Part shown: one piece after another, positions 53,697 through 61,861 of the stretch
Layout: the number at the start of each line of letters is the position of its first letter
How positions within the stretch are numbered: the first letter of the stretch is position 1
DNA from: Tenacibaculum dicentrarchi
Lineage (GTDB): Bacteria > Bacteroidota > Bacteroidia > Flavobacteriales > Flavobacteriaceae
NCBI RefSeq assembly: GCF_900239345.1
Contig: NZ_OESZ01000034.1
Coordinates: 62,001 to 126,000, forward strand
Length of the DNA: 64,000 bases
Direction: 5' to 3'
The notes under the pieces: model-generated
Told to the model about the DNA's origin: nothing
The model's input: the letters and a program-made list of their open reading frames with translations, nothing else
Database searches by the model: none
Made by a program: the position numbers and the translations under genes

Positions 53697-54107
53697 ATGA
53701 AAAAAGGATTAATTATAATTTTTGGAAAAAAAGATGCTAATGTTTTGAGTAATTTTTGTTTAAGATTTTTTTTGAATCAAAAAATAAAAATATTACTAAT
53801 TAATAATGGTAATCATAGAATATTTTTTGATTTTTTAAATATCTTGAAAAAAACATCGAAATGCGATATTTCAATTTTAACTTTAAGAAGTGAAAAAAAA
53901 GCATTATTAGCAATAAAAGCAGGGGTTAGGTTTTTATCAACCATAAAAAATATTGGTTTAATTATACATACAAATCCAACGGATATGTTAAATGGAAATT
54001 GGATTAATAAAAAATTAGATTTATCAAATATAGAATTACCTCACAAAAAAAATGAAAGAATATTACTAAGACAGGTGTATTCTATGAATGAAATAATTAA
54101 TTATTAA
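53697..54107 (+). CDS. Degenerate GT2-like fragment (pseudo-glycosyltransferase)
   Basis: 136 residues. It aligns by eye with the first half of the GT2 domain just upstream: ILLINNGNHRIFFDFLNILK against CFVNDGSTDKTLIVLNDLR, SEKKALLAIKAGVRFL against NGGKAEAVRQGMLYM, and IGLIIHTNPTDM against IGFLDADLST. The DxD metal site is thus HTNPT, the first Asp of the NDG motif is Asn, and the C-terminal half is missing. It cannot be a working transferase. It might bind and modulate the REC-GT2, or be a decaying copy; the frame is intact and ends 11 bases before manA. Confidence 0.62.
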   Translation: MKKGLIIIFGKKDANVLSNFCLRFFLNQKIKILLINNGNHRIFFDFLNILKKTSKCDISILTLRSEKKALLAIKAGVRFLSTIKNIGLIIHTNPTDMLNGNWINKKLDLSNIELPHKKNERILLRQVYSMNEIINY

Positions 54108-54118
54108 AATATAATATT

Positions 54119-55339
54119 ATGATTTTAGAACAAACTATAAAAAAAATTTTTTTAATCGAAGGAAAAATACAACATTATGATTGGGGTGGGAAGAAATTTA
54201 TCTCAAATTTAATTAAAAGAAAAAAAAATATTGCTAATTATGCCGAATATTGGTTAGGAGCACATTTAAAAGCACCATCAATTATTAAAACAAAGGCAGG
54301 TAATATTTCTTTAGATTTCTTTTTAAGACAAAAGCCAATTGAGTTTTTAGGGGTAAGAGTAGCTAAAACTTATGGAAAATTACCTTACTTATTTAAAGTG
54401 TTAGATGTTGATAAAATGTTATCAATACAAGTACACCCAACAAAAAAAGCAGCAGAAATAGGATTTAAACGTGAAAATAAAAAAGGAATTTTATTAACTG
54501 CAAGAAATAGAAATTATAAAGATAAAAATCATAAGCCAGAAGTAATGGTTGCTTTAAGTGACTTTTGGCTATTACATGGCTTTTTAAAAAGTGAAAAAAT
54601 AATAGAAAATCTTGAAAAAACAAGTGAATTACATTTTTTATTATCAACTTTTAAAACGCATAATTATTTTGAATTATACAAAAAAGTGATGCAGTTTTCT
54701 CAACAAGAAGTCAATGAAATTTTAAAGCCTTTAGCGAATAGAATTTTACCAGATTTTTTAAATAATAAAATACAAAAATCATCACCAGAATATTGGGTAG
54801 CAAAAGCATTGGAAAATAAAAGTTTAGACAATATTGATAGAGGAATTTTTTCTTTCTATTTTTTTAATATTGTAAACTTATCAAAAGGAGAAGCTATTTT
54901 TCAAGATGCAGGAGTTCCTCACGCATATTTAGAAGGAAAAAATATTGAATTAATGGCAAATTCAGACAATGTTTTAAGAGGTGGACTAACATCTAAACAT
55001 ATTGATGTTGAAGAGCTTTTGAAAAATACAAAATTTGAAGAAACAATTCCTAAAATATTATATGGTATTAAAAGTCCGCTTAATGATGAATTAGTATACC
55101 AAACAAAAGCAAAAGACTTTAGACTAAGTAAAATTCAATCTAATGAAGCGATAAGATACAATTCAACATCAAAATCGATAGAAATTTTAATTATTTTAAA
55201 AGGGAACGCTACTGTTATAAGACATAAAAATCGCATTAATATCGAAAAAGGACAAGCGATTTTAATAAAAGCAAATACTCGTTATAGAATTGTTTCTTCA
55301 AAAGGTGTTGAAATTTATAAAGCTAGTGTTCCTGATTAG
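54119..55339 (+). CDS. manA: Mannose-6-phosphate isomerase, class I
   Basis: 406 residues. Interconverts fructose-6-P and mannose-6-P with a zinc ion. The start is GKIQHYDWGGKKFIS; the zinc ligands are Gln and His in LSIQVHPTK, Glu in KNHKPEVMVALSD and His in AGVPHAYLEGKNIELMANSD. The C-terminal cupin is present (LIILKGNATV, KGQAILIKANTRY). Its position behind the two GT2 genes suggests that the polymer contains mannose or a GDP-mannose-derived sugar. Confidence 0.92.
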   Translation: MILEQTIKKIFLIEGKIQHYDWGGKKFISNLIKRKKNIANYAEYWLGAHLKAPSIIKTKAGNISLDFFLRQKPIEFLGVRVAKTYGKLPYLFKVLDVDKMLSIQVHPTKKAAEIGFKRENKKGILLTARNRNYKDKNHKPEVMVALSDFWLLHGFLKSEKIIENLEKTSELHFLLSTFKTHNYFELYKKVMQFSQQEVNEILKPLANRILPDFLNNKIQKSSPEYWVAKALENKSLDNIDRGIFSFYFFNIVNLSKGEAIFQDAGVPHAYLEGKNIELMANSDNVLRGGLTSKHIDVEELLKNTKFEETIPKILYGIKSPLNDELVYQTKAKDFRLSKIQSNEAIRYNSTSKSIEILIILKGNATVIRHKNRINIEKGQAILIKANTRYRIVSSKGVEIYKASVPD

Positions 55340-55344
55340 GTTAG

Positions 55345-55797
55345 TTAAATTCTAACTGCATCAGGAACTAATCCAGTATAATCACCATCATTTCTAATAA
55401 CATCACGTACAATTGATGATGAAATATAGCTTTTACCTGATGATGTTAATAAAAATACTGTTTCTATTTCTGAAAGTTTTCTATTTGTATGAGCGATGGC
55501 TTTTTCAAATTCAAAATCGGCAGGATTTCGCAAACCTCTTAAAATAAATTGAGCATTTTCTTCTTGACAAAATTTTACTGTTAATCCGCTATAAATAACG
55601 ACCTTAATTTTAGGTTGATTTTTAAAAGTTTCTTCAATAAAATGTTTTCGTTCTTCTAATGAAAACATATATTTTTTATCAGCATTTACGCCAATTGCAA
55701 TAACAACTTCATCAAATAAAGTAACGCCACGCTCAATAATATCTAGATGCCCAAGTGTAATAGGGTCAAAAGACCCTGGAAAAATAGCTTTTTTCAT
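55345..55797 (-). CDS. coaD: Phosphopantetheine adenylyltransferase
   Basis: 150 residues. Transfers AMP from ATP to 4'-phosphopantetheine, the penultimate step of coenzyme A synthesis. KAIFPGSFDPITLGHLDIIE carries the TxGH nucleotide motif, GLRNPADFEFEKAIAHTNRK is the substrate-binding region, and SSGKSYISSSIVRDV is the ISSS motif. 4 bases after ddl; convergent with manA, 5 bases between stops. Confidence 0.95.
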   Translation of the reverse strand: MKKAIFPGSFDPITLGHLDIIERGVTLFDEVVIAIGVNADKKYMFSLEERKHFIEETFKNQPKIKVVIYSGLTVKFCQEENAQFILRGLRNPADFEFEKAIAHTNRKLSEIETVFLLTSSGKSYISSSIVRDVIRNDGDYTGLVPDAVRI

Positions 55798-55801
55798 GTT
55801 T

Positions 55802-56779
55802 TTAATTATTTATTGCCATTTCAATAGCGTTTCCAAATAGTTCGGTTAAATTAATACCTGCGCAATTTGCTTGTTGTGGTAAAATACTGGCTTGAGTTAA
55901 GCCAGGAACGGTGTTTATTTCTAAGAAATAAGGTTCATCATTTATAAAAATATATTCAGAACGGGTAAAACCTTTCATATTTAAAATATCATAGACTCGT
56001 TTTGAAATTTCCGAAACACGTTTTTCTTGTTTTTCAGTGATACGTGCAGGTGTAATTTCTGTTGATTTACCTTCGTATTTTGCCTGATAATCAAAAAAAT
56101 CATTTTCTGATACAATTTCCGTAATCGGTAAAACGGTGGTTTTTCCTTTATATTGAAAAACCCCCACAGAAACTTCTGTACCGTCTAAAAAACTTTCAAT
56201 TAATATTTCGGAATCTTCTTTGTAGGCAACTTCTAGAGCAGGAAGTAAGGCTTCTTTACTGTGTACTTTTGAAATACCAAAGCTAGAACCTGCATTATTG
56301 GGTTTTACAAAACATGGTAAGCCAACTTTTTCAATGATTTTATCAATATTAACAACATCACCTTTGTTCAAATACACCGAAATTGCTGTTGAAATTCCGT
56401 AGTTTTTTAAAACACTTAAAGTATCTCGTTTGTTAAAAGTTAATGCCATTTGATAAAAAGACGCTGAGGTATGCTTAATTCCGATTAAATCAAAATATGC
56501 TAAAATAGCTCCATTTTCGCCAGGTGCGCCATGAATAGCATTAAAAACAACATCAAAAGTGATTTTTTTACCATTTACATCTGCAGAAAAATCATTCTTG
56601 TTAATAAGGTGTTCTTCATTTTTTTTATCGACTAAAACCCATTTATCTTTTAAAATATGAATTTTATATGCGGTATATTTTTCTGTATCGAGGTGCGTGT
56701 AAACTACTGTTCCGCTTTTTAAGGATATTGCTGCTTCCGAAGAATATCCTCCCATAATAATCGCTATATTTTTTTTCAC
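55802..56779 (-). CDS. ddl: D-alanine-D-alanine ligase
   Basis: 325 residues. ATP-grasp enzyme making the D-Ala-D-Ala end of peptidoglycan stem peptides. IIMGGYSSEAAISLKSG is the N-terminal motif, NAIHGAPGENGAILAYFDL the substrate region, VKPNNAGSSFGISKVHS the ATP grasp, and FLEINTVPGLTQASILPQQA the C-terminal loop. Paired with coaD and divergent from the PASTA gene. Confidence 0.95.
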   Translation of the reverse strand: MKKNIAIIMGGYSSEAAISLKSGTVVYTHLDTEKYTAYKIHILKDKWVLVDKKNEEHLINKNDFSADVNGKKITFDVVFNAIHGAPGENGAILAYFDLIGIKHTSASFYQMALTFNKRDTLSVLKNYGISTAISVYLNKGDVVNIDKIIEKVGLPCFVKPNNAGSSFGISKVHSKEALLPALEVAYKEDSEILIESFLDGTEVSVGVFQYKGKTTVLPITEIVSENDFFDYQAKYEGKSTEITPARITEKQEKRVSEISKRVYDILNMKGFTRSEYIFINDEPYFLEINTVPGLTQASILPQQANCAGINLTELFGNAIEMAINN

Positions 56780-56869
56780 GTTACTATTTTTAAAATTATT
56801 TTTTATGAAAATTTAGAGGTAATAATATAAACAAACTTACTAAAAAAAAATCTTTAAGAGTTCGTGAGT

Positions 56870-56900
56870 TAAAAATACTAATATTTTTACTGTAAATTTG
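56870..56900 (+). promoter_or_regulatory. Promoter of the PASTA-rluD genes with adjacent palindrome
   Basis: TAAATTTG at 56893-56900 is a perfect TAnnTTTG box, followed by CAACC. Directly in front (56870-56889) is the perfect palindrome TAAAAATA-CTAA-TATTTTTA, which overlaps the -33 region and may affect access to the promoter. Confidence 0.55.
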
Positions 56901-56962
56901 CAACCTTATCAAAATAATAGTAAAATATATTGCTAAAAAAAGATTAACAAATAAATAAAAAT

Positions 56963-57544
56963 ATGAGTGGTTTTTCAGAAAAATTTAAAAATTTATTTCA
57001 ATTTGTAAAAAGTAAAGCATTTTTTATGCAAATAGGAATTGCAGTAGCTTCGTTATTTATAACTGTTTTTGTGTTACAATGGTGGTTAGGGTTTACAACA
57101 AATCACGATCAAAAAATACAAGTTCCTAATTTACATAAAATGTCATTAGTAGAGGTTGAAAAAAAATTAAAGGAACTTAATTTAGATTTTATTATTATTG
57201 ACAGTGCTACTTATAATCCTGAATATCCAAAAAAATCAGTGATAGAACAAAACCCAGCGGTAAACGATTTTGTAAAAGAAAAACGTAAAATTTATTTAAC
57301 ATTAAATCCGTCTAAATATAGAGATATTGAAGTCCCAAATTTAAATGGTCGAACAAAAAGACAGGCAACAACACATTTACAATCGCAAGGCTTTATTGTT
57401 GGTAAAGAAATTACATGGGTAGAAGATATTGGTAAAGATGTTGTAAGAGGCTTAAAATACAACGGGAAAGAAATTACAGCAGGAGTAAAACTGCCTAAAA
57501 AAACAACAATCAACCTAATTTTAGGTGATGGTAATGGTAACTAA
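56963..57544 (+). CDS. PASTA domain membrane protein
   Basis: 193 residues. One membrane helix at about 20-42 (MQIGIAVASLFITVFVLQWW), then PASTA units: VPNLHKMSLVEVEKKLKELN, DSATYNPEYPKKSVIEQNP, VPNLNGRTKRQATTHLQSQG and a short third one. PASTA domains bind peptidoglycan fragments or act as spacers in cell-wall proteins. Here there is no kinase or transpeptidase domain. It is 16 bases before rluD, and this pairing with ddl nearby is common in Flavobacteriaceae. Confidence 0.9.
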   Translation: MSGFSEKFKNLFQFVKSKAFFMQIGIAVASLFITVFVLQWWLGFTTNHDQKIQVPNLHKMSLVEVEKKLKELNLDFIIIDSATYNPEYPKKSVIEQNPAVNDFVKEKRKIYLTLNPSKYRDIEVPNLNGRTKRQATTHLQSQGFIVGKEITWVEDIGKDVVRGLKYNGKEITAGVKLPKKTTINLILGDGNGN

Positions 57545-57560
57545 TTTATATAATTGATTA

Positions 57561-58607
57561 ATGCAGGAAGACACGAATTTAGAAATAGAAAATAACGAAT
57601 TACACGAACATCACAGGTTTGTAGCAACCGAAGGGCAAGAGCCATTAAGAGTCGATAAATTTTTAATGAATTTCATTGAAAACTCAACCAGAAGTAAAAT
57701 TCAGCAAGCTGCAAAAGCAGGGAATGTGTTGGTAAACGAGGTGGCGGTAAAGCCAAATCATAAAGTAAAACCAAGAGATATTGTTCGTGTTGTTTTAGCA
57801 TATCCGCCAGCGGAAAATTTATTAGTAGCCGAAGATTTACCTATTGATATTGTTTATGAAGATGACGATGTAATTGTGGTAAATAAAGCTCCAGGAATGG
57901 TGGTACATCCAGGGCATGGAAATTACTCAGGAACTTTAGTAAACGGATTAATTCATCATGTTGAAAACTTGCCAACCAATTCAAATGAGCGTCCTGGTTT
58001 AGTACATCGTATTGATAAAGATACCAGCGGATTGTTAGTGGTTGCAAAAAATGAGTTTGCAATGACACATTTATCAAAACAATTTTTTGATAGAACTACC
58101 GAACGTTTATATTACGCCTTAGTTTGGGGTGATGTAAAAGAAGATACCGGAACTATTGAAGGAAATATCGGGCGTAGTTTTAAAAATCGTTTGCAAATGG
58201 ATGTTTTTACTGATGGCGAACATGGTAAACATGCGGTAACACATTATAAAGTTTTAGAGCGTTTAACCTACGTTACATTAGTACAATGTAAATTAGAAAC
58301 AGGAAGAACGCATCAAATTAGAGCACATTTTAAACATATCGGTCATACCTTATTTAACGATGAGCGTTATGGTGGTGATGCCGTTTTAAAAGGAACAACT
58401 TTCACAAAATATAAGCAATTTGTAAAAAACTGTTTTAAAACATTGCCAAGACAAGCTTTACATGCTAAAACATTAGGGTTTACGCATCCTTTAAGTGGTG
58501 AGTTTATGCAATTTAATACAGAAATACCTGCTGATATTGAAGCCTGTTTAGTAAAATGGCGTACCTATTCTGAAAATTCTAAATTAGAAGAATTAGACGA
58601 AGAATAA
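57561..58607 (+). CDS. rluD: 23S rRNA pseudouridine synthase RluD type
   Basis: 348 residues. S4 RNA-binding domain at about 28-90 (LRVDKFLMNFIENSTRSKIQ, VLVNEVAVKPNHKVKPRD), then the catalytic domain with GLVHRIDKDTSGLLVVAKN (catalytic Asp), LETGRTHQIRAHFKHIGHTL and RQALHAKTLGFTHPLSGE. The length and S4 domain fit RluD, which modifies helix 69 of 23S rRNA. It differs from the other RluA-type gene at 2545-4200, which lacks S4. Strong terminator downstream. Confidence 0.9.
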   Translation: MQEDTNLEIENNELHEHHRFVATEGQEPLRVDKFLMNFIENSTRSKIQQAAKAGNVLVNEVAVKPNHKVKPRDIVRVVLAYPPAENLLVAEDLPIDIVYEDDDVIVVNKAPGMVVHPGHGNYSGTLVNGLIHHVENLPTNSNERPGLVHRIDKDTSGLLVVAKNEFAMTHLSKQFFDRTTERLYYALVWGDVKEDTGTIEGNIGRSFKNRLQMDVFTDGEHGKHAVTHYKVLERLTYVTLVQCKLETGRTHQIRAHFKHIGHTLFNDERYGGDAVLKGTTFTKYKQFVKNCFKTLPRQALHAKTLGFTHPLSGEFMQFNTEIPADIEACLVKWRTYSENSKLEELDEE

Positions 58608-58631
58608 TTTTTTTTAGAAATAATTTATATA

Positions 58632-58661
58632 AAAAAACCAGCTTTTATCGGCTGGTTTTTT
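58632..58661 (+). terminator. Terminator after rluD
   Basis: AAAAAACCAGC pairs perfectly with GCTGGTTTTTT (11 bp) around an eight-base loop, ending in a T run. It is symmetric enough to work from the cmk side as well. Confidence 0.88.
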
Positions 58662-58693
58662 GCGTTATTGTTTTAAATAGTAAAATATTTAGT

Positions 58694-58795
58694 AGCAATT
58701 TCCCGCTTTCCGCACTCGCTTTTTTTTGAAGAAAAATCAAAAAAAGAGCTCAAACAAAGCTTCAATCGGGGCTAGGCATTTGTGCTAGTTTTTTT
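58694..58795 (+). repeat. Dispersed intergenic repeat, copy B (about 100 bases)
   Basis: Nearly the same as copy A at 6275-6375: AGCAATTTCCCGCTTTCCGC, central hairpin, CTTCAATCGGGGCTAGGCAT, T-rich tail. It fills the space between the rluD terminator and cmk, and its last bases overlap the cmk stop codon. Confidence 0.85.
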
Positions 58796-59486
58796 ATGAA
58801 GACAATCTCATTTTTACTAAGCTCATAATTCTATCAAATTGGTCTTCTAATCCCATATTAGAATTGTCAAATTCTATGGCATCATCGGTTAAAATTAAGG
58901 GCGAATCTTTTCGGGTAGAATCAATACGGTCACGCTCTTGAACATTGTGTAAAATTTCTGGATAATTTACATTGTCGCCACGGTCTAATAATTCTTTATA
59001 ACGACGTGTTGCTCGTTTATCGGCAGAGGCGGTCATAAATAATTTTAATTCGGCATCAGGAAAAACAACCGAACCAATATCTCTACCATCCATTACAATA
59101 CCTTTATTTTTACCCATTTCTTGTTGTTCGCTAACTAATTTTTTACGAACCTCTGAAATGGTTGCAATTTTACTAACAAGTCTTGATACTTCAATGCTTC
59201 TAATTTGAGTTTCAATATTACTATTATTTAAGTACATTTCAGCAAACCCTGTTTTTTCATTAAAAATAAATTTAAGTGAAATATTCTGTAAATCAGCAAT
59301 TAAATCAGCAGAATTAAAATGCGTGTCTGAAATATAATGATGTTGCATTGCGTACAAGGTAACCGCTCTGTACATAGCGCCTGTATCAACATAAATATAG
59401 CCTAATTTTGTTGCTAATTGTTTGGCAATCGTACTTTTTCCTGTCGATGAAAAGCCGTCAATGGCTATGGTAATTTTTTGTGTCAT
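58794..59486 (-). CDS. cmk: Cytidylate kinase
   Basis: 230 residues from ATG 59486. Phosphorylates CMP and dCMP with ATP. Walker A loop TIAIDGFSSTGKSTIAKQLA, then YVDTGAMYRAVTLYA, MDGRDIGSVVFPDAELKLFM and RYKELLDRGD are the family motifs. An in-frame ATG further up (59564) is rejected: it adds 26 hydrophobic, unrelated residues and coincides with the -7 box TATTTTG (59570-59564), so it would not be transcribed. Confidence 0.93.
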   Translation of the reverse strand: MTQKITIAIDGFSSTGKSTIAKQLATKLGYIYVDTGAMYRAVTLYAMQHHYISDTHFNSADLIADLQNISLKFIFNEKTGFAEMYLNNSNIETQIRSIEVSRLVSKIATISEVRKKLVSEQQEMGKNKGIVMDGRDIGSVVFPDAELKLFMTASADKRATRRYKELLDRGDNVNYPEILHNVQERDRIDSTRKDSPLILTDDAIEFDNSNMGLEDQFDRIMSLVKMRLSS

Positions 59487-59656
59487 AAAATAATCAAAAT
59501 AGAGGCACGAATATACAATAGATTTTAGGATTTTCTTAAGGGTTTTTATTAAAAAAGCCCACACAAAATAGTTGTTGTTTTATTTGATTATATATGTTTT
59601 TTTACATATATTAGATATAGATTTCGTATTTACTATTTTTTTTCTGTAAAAAAGTT

Positions 59657-59664
59657 TACATTTG
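59657..59664 (+). promoter_or_regulatory. -7 box TACATTTG of the T9SS cargo gene
   Basis: Perfect TAnnTTTG, inside the 17-base stretch AAAAAAGTTTACATTTG that also occurs in front of the thr leader on the other strand. ATG 59690 follows 25 bases later. Confidence 0.6.
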
Positions 59665-59689
59665 TTCTCCCCTTAAGTAATATTTTAAA

Positions 59690-61861
59690 ATGAAAATAAT
59701 TAAAAGCACCTACATACTTTTAGGGATATTTCTCTTTTTTATGAGTACTTCCATTGTATCTCAAACATTGTTGAAGCCTAAAATACAATTTACATCAGCG
59801 TGTGATGATACTACAAGTAACGATTATACGGTTACATTTAGTTACAAAACATCGGCATTCGCTGCCGACAATACATTTACTATTGAATTGTCTGACCCAA
59901 ATGGTACTTGGAATAGCCCTGTAAACTTAGCAACAATCGCTACGGAAAACGATACCTTTACTTTTTCGAGAACTTTTCAATTACCAAAAACTTTTGTTAA
60001 AAATTATAAAATAAGATTAGTAGCAACTTCGCCTGTAATGACAAGCCCCGATTCTGAGTCTTTTTATAGATTATTTAATGACAGGGTTTTAAATAATTAC
60101 GAAGATGTAGTGCTTTGTGATGGCGCTACCACTGAATTAATATTAGATACCGATCAACAAGGGGCATACACTTGGTATAGAGATGGCAGTATAATTACAA
60201 CAACAACGGATCCTTTTTTAGAAGTTTCGGCTTCGGGTAAGTATCAGGTTAAAATAGATTATGGTGCTTGTGGTTTTGGAAAGTCAACCTTAATAAATGT
60301 GGTTACTTTTAGTGAAACAGATGCACAAATTAATAGCCCTGATGTTGTTGAAATTTGTGGAGATGAATCACATACTTTTCAAGCGAATGTTACTGATACT
60401 TCTTATATTTATACTTGGTTTTTAGATAATCAAGAGGTGCAGTCTTCAAATAGTTCAACATATACAACGCCCACTGTAGGGCAGTTAGGGGTTTATTCTT
60501 TAGAAATTGATACAGGTGTTTGTGTAACTACCTCAAATAATGTAAGCTTAAATCAAAAAAACGCGCCTAGTTTTACCATTACCGAAAACACTCCTTTAGC
60601 ATCGGTATTATTACCTGGAGAAGCTAAAGATATATCGATTACAGTAAATAATGCCACAAATTTTGAGGTTGAATGGTATAAAGATGGTAAAAGATTATTT
60701 GGTGTAGGAGGAACTTCTTTAAATGTAAATCAGCCAGGCACTTATATTGCAAACGTTGTAGAAACAGCTACAGGATTATGTTCCTCAGGGTTGTCTTCTC
60801 AACCAATACGCTTGTTGAGCGTAAAAAGATTTGAACCAGTTATGATTACAGATGACAATTATGAAAGTTGTACAGTTACAGGTGTTGATTTAAAACTACA
60901 ACAAGTAAATGTTATTGCTCAAAATGATAACGAGTATGTTTTAACAGCGGAACAATTAGAATTATTAAATTATCAATGGATTTTAGACGGTGTAAATATT
61001 GTTGATGCTACAGACAACAAATTAACACGTAGTTCATATACGCAAAACGGAATTTATACGTTAGGGATTAGCGCAGGACATTTAAATAACGTATCTTCTA
61101 GCGAATTAGATATTAAACTAATCGCTAAGCCAGCAGTAGTAACATCAGAACCGTCTTCAAACTCATTATGCCCAGGAGGTATTATTACCTACACAATAAA
61201 AGATGTAGTTGATGGTTATACGTATCAATGGTTTAAAAATGATGATCAAACACCTTTAGCAACTGATGTAGCCGAGTTTGTAGTAAATGAAATAGGTACT
61301 TATACCTTAAAAATGACAGGATTTGGTTGTGCGAAAATAATAGAAACACTAGAAGTTGTTTTGTTTGATGCAGAGGCTATTGTTGTAACACCATCAGAAA
61401 AGGTGGTGCTTAAAGAGGGGGGAAGCACTGGAATAACAGCATCAGGGGCAGAGTCATATATGTGGTATGAAGGTGAAAATACCGATGGAACCCTTTTATC
61501 AACAAGTGAAACCTTAGAGGTAACATCTTTAGGTTTTTATACTGTAGTAGCCACTGCAGGAGCTTGTGGAATAGAAAAAACAATTGAAGTGATAGCTCAA
61601 GATGAACAGGTAATTGTACCAAATATCGTAACCCCTAATGCCGATGGAGTTAATGATACTTGGAGTATTTCAAATAAATATGCCTTTCAACCAAAGGTAA
61701 GTGTACAATTATATAATGCTAATGGAAAAGAAATATTTAAAACAAATGATTATCAAAATGATTGGCCTTTTGAAAGTTTAGGCAATCAACGAGTTTTTTA
61801 TTATAAAATAATAAAAGAAAATATATTGATTAAAGCAGGAACAATATCTGTGTTAGATTAA
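59690..61861 (+). CDS. Gliding-motility-associated C-terminal domain protein, T9SS type B cargo
   Basis: 723 residues. Signal peptide 1-25 (STSIVSQ). About six Ig-like/PKD-like beta domains follow; several start with a Cys and the pattern LCDGATTELILDTDQQGAYT, EICGDESHTFQANV, SLCPGGIITYTIKDVVDGYT and YTWYRDG/YTWFLDN/YQWFKND. The last about 85 residues are the CHU_C-type sorting domain: VPNIVTPNADGVNDTWSISN ... YNANGKEIFKTNDYQNDWPF ... VFYYKIIKENILIKAGTISV. It should be secreted and attached to the surface by type IX secretion with help of an SprF-type protein, which is encoded at the next base. Confidence 0.9.
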   Translation: MKIIKSTYILLGIFLFFMSTSIVSQTLLKPKIQFTSACDDTTSNDYTVTFSYKTSAFAADNTFTIELSDPNGTWNSPVNLATIATENDTFTFSRTFQLPKTFVKNYKIRLVATSPVMTSPDSESFYRLFNDRVLNNYEDVVLCDGATTELILDTDQQGAYTWYRDGSIITTTTDPFLEVSASGKYQVKIDYGACGFGKSTLINVVTFSETDAQINSPDVVEICGDESHTFQANVTDTSYIYTWFLDNQEVQSSNSSTYTTPTVGQLGVYSLEIDTGVCVTTSNNVSLNQKNAPSFTITENTPLASVLLPGEAKDISITVNNATNFEVEWYKDGKRLFGVGGTSLNVNQPGTYIANVVETATGLCSSGLSSQPIRLLSVKRFEPVMITDDNYESCTVTGVDLKLQQVNVIAQNDNEYVLTAEQLELLNYQWILDGVNIVDATDNKLTRSSYTQNGIYTLGISAGHLNNVSSSELDIKLIAKPAVVTSEPSSNSLCPGGIITYTIKDVVDGYTYQWFKNDDQTPLATDVAEFVVNEIGTYTLKMTGFGCAKIIETLEVVLFDAEAIVVTPSEKVVLKEGGSTGITASGAESYMWYEGENTDGTLLSTSETLEVTSLGFYTVVATAGACGIEKTIEVIAQDEQVIVPNIVTPNADGVNDTWSISNKYAFQPKVSVQLYNANGKEIFKTNDYQNDWPFESLGNQRVFYYKIIKENILIKAGTISVLD

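Noticed and set aside
59487..59564. 26-residue N-terminal extension of cytidylate kinase
   Set aside because: The extension is unlike the family and its ATG coincides with the predicted -7 box; MTQKITIAIDG is the normal start.
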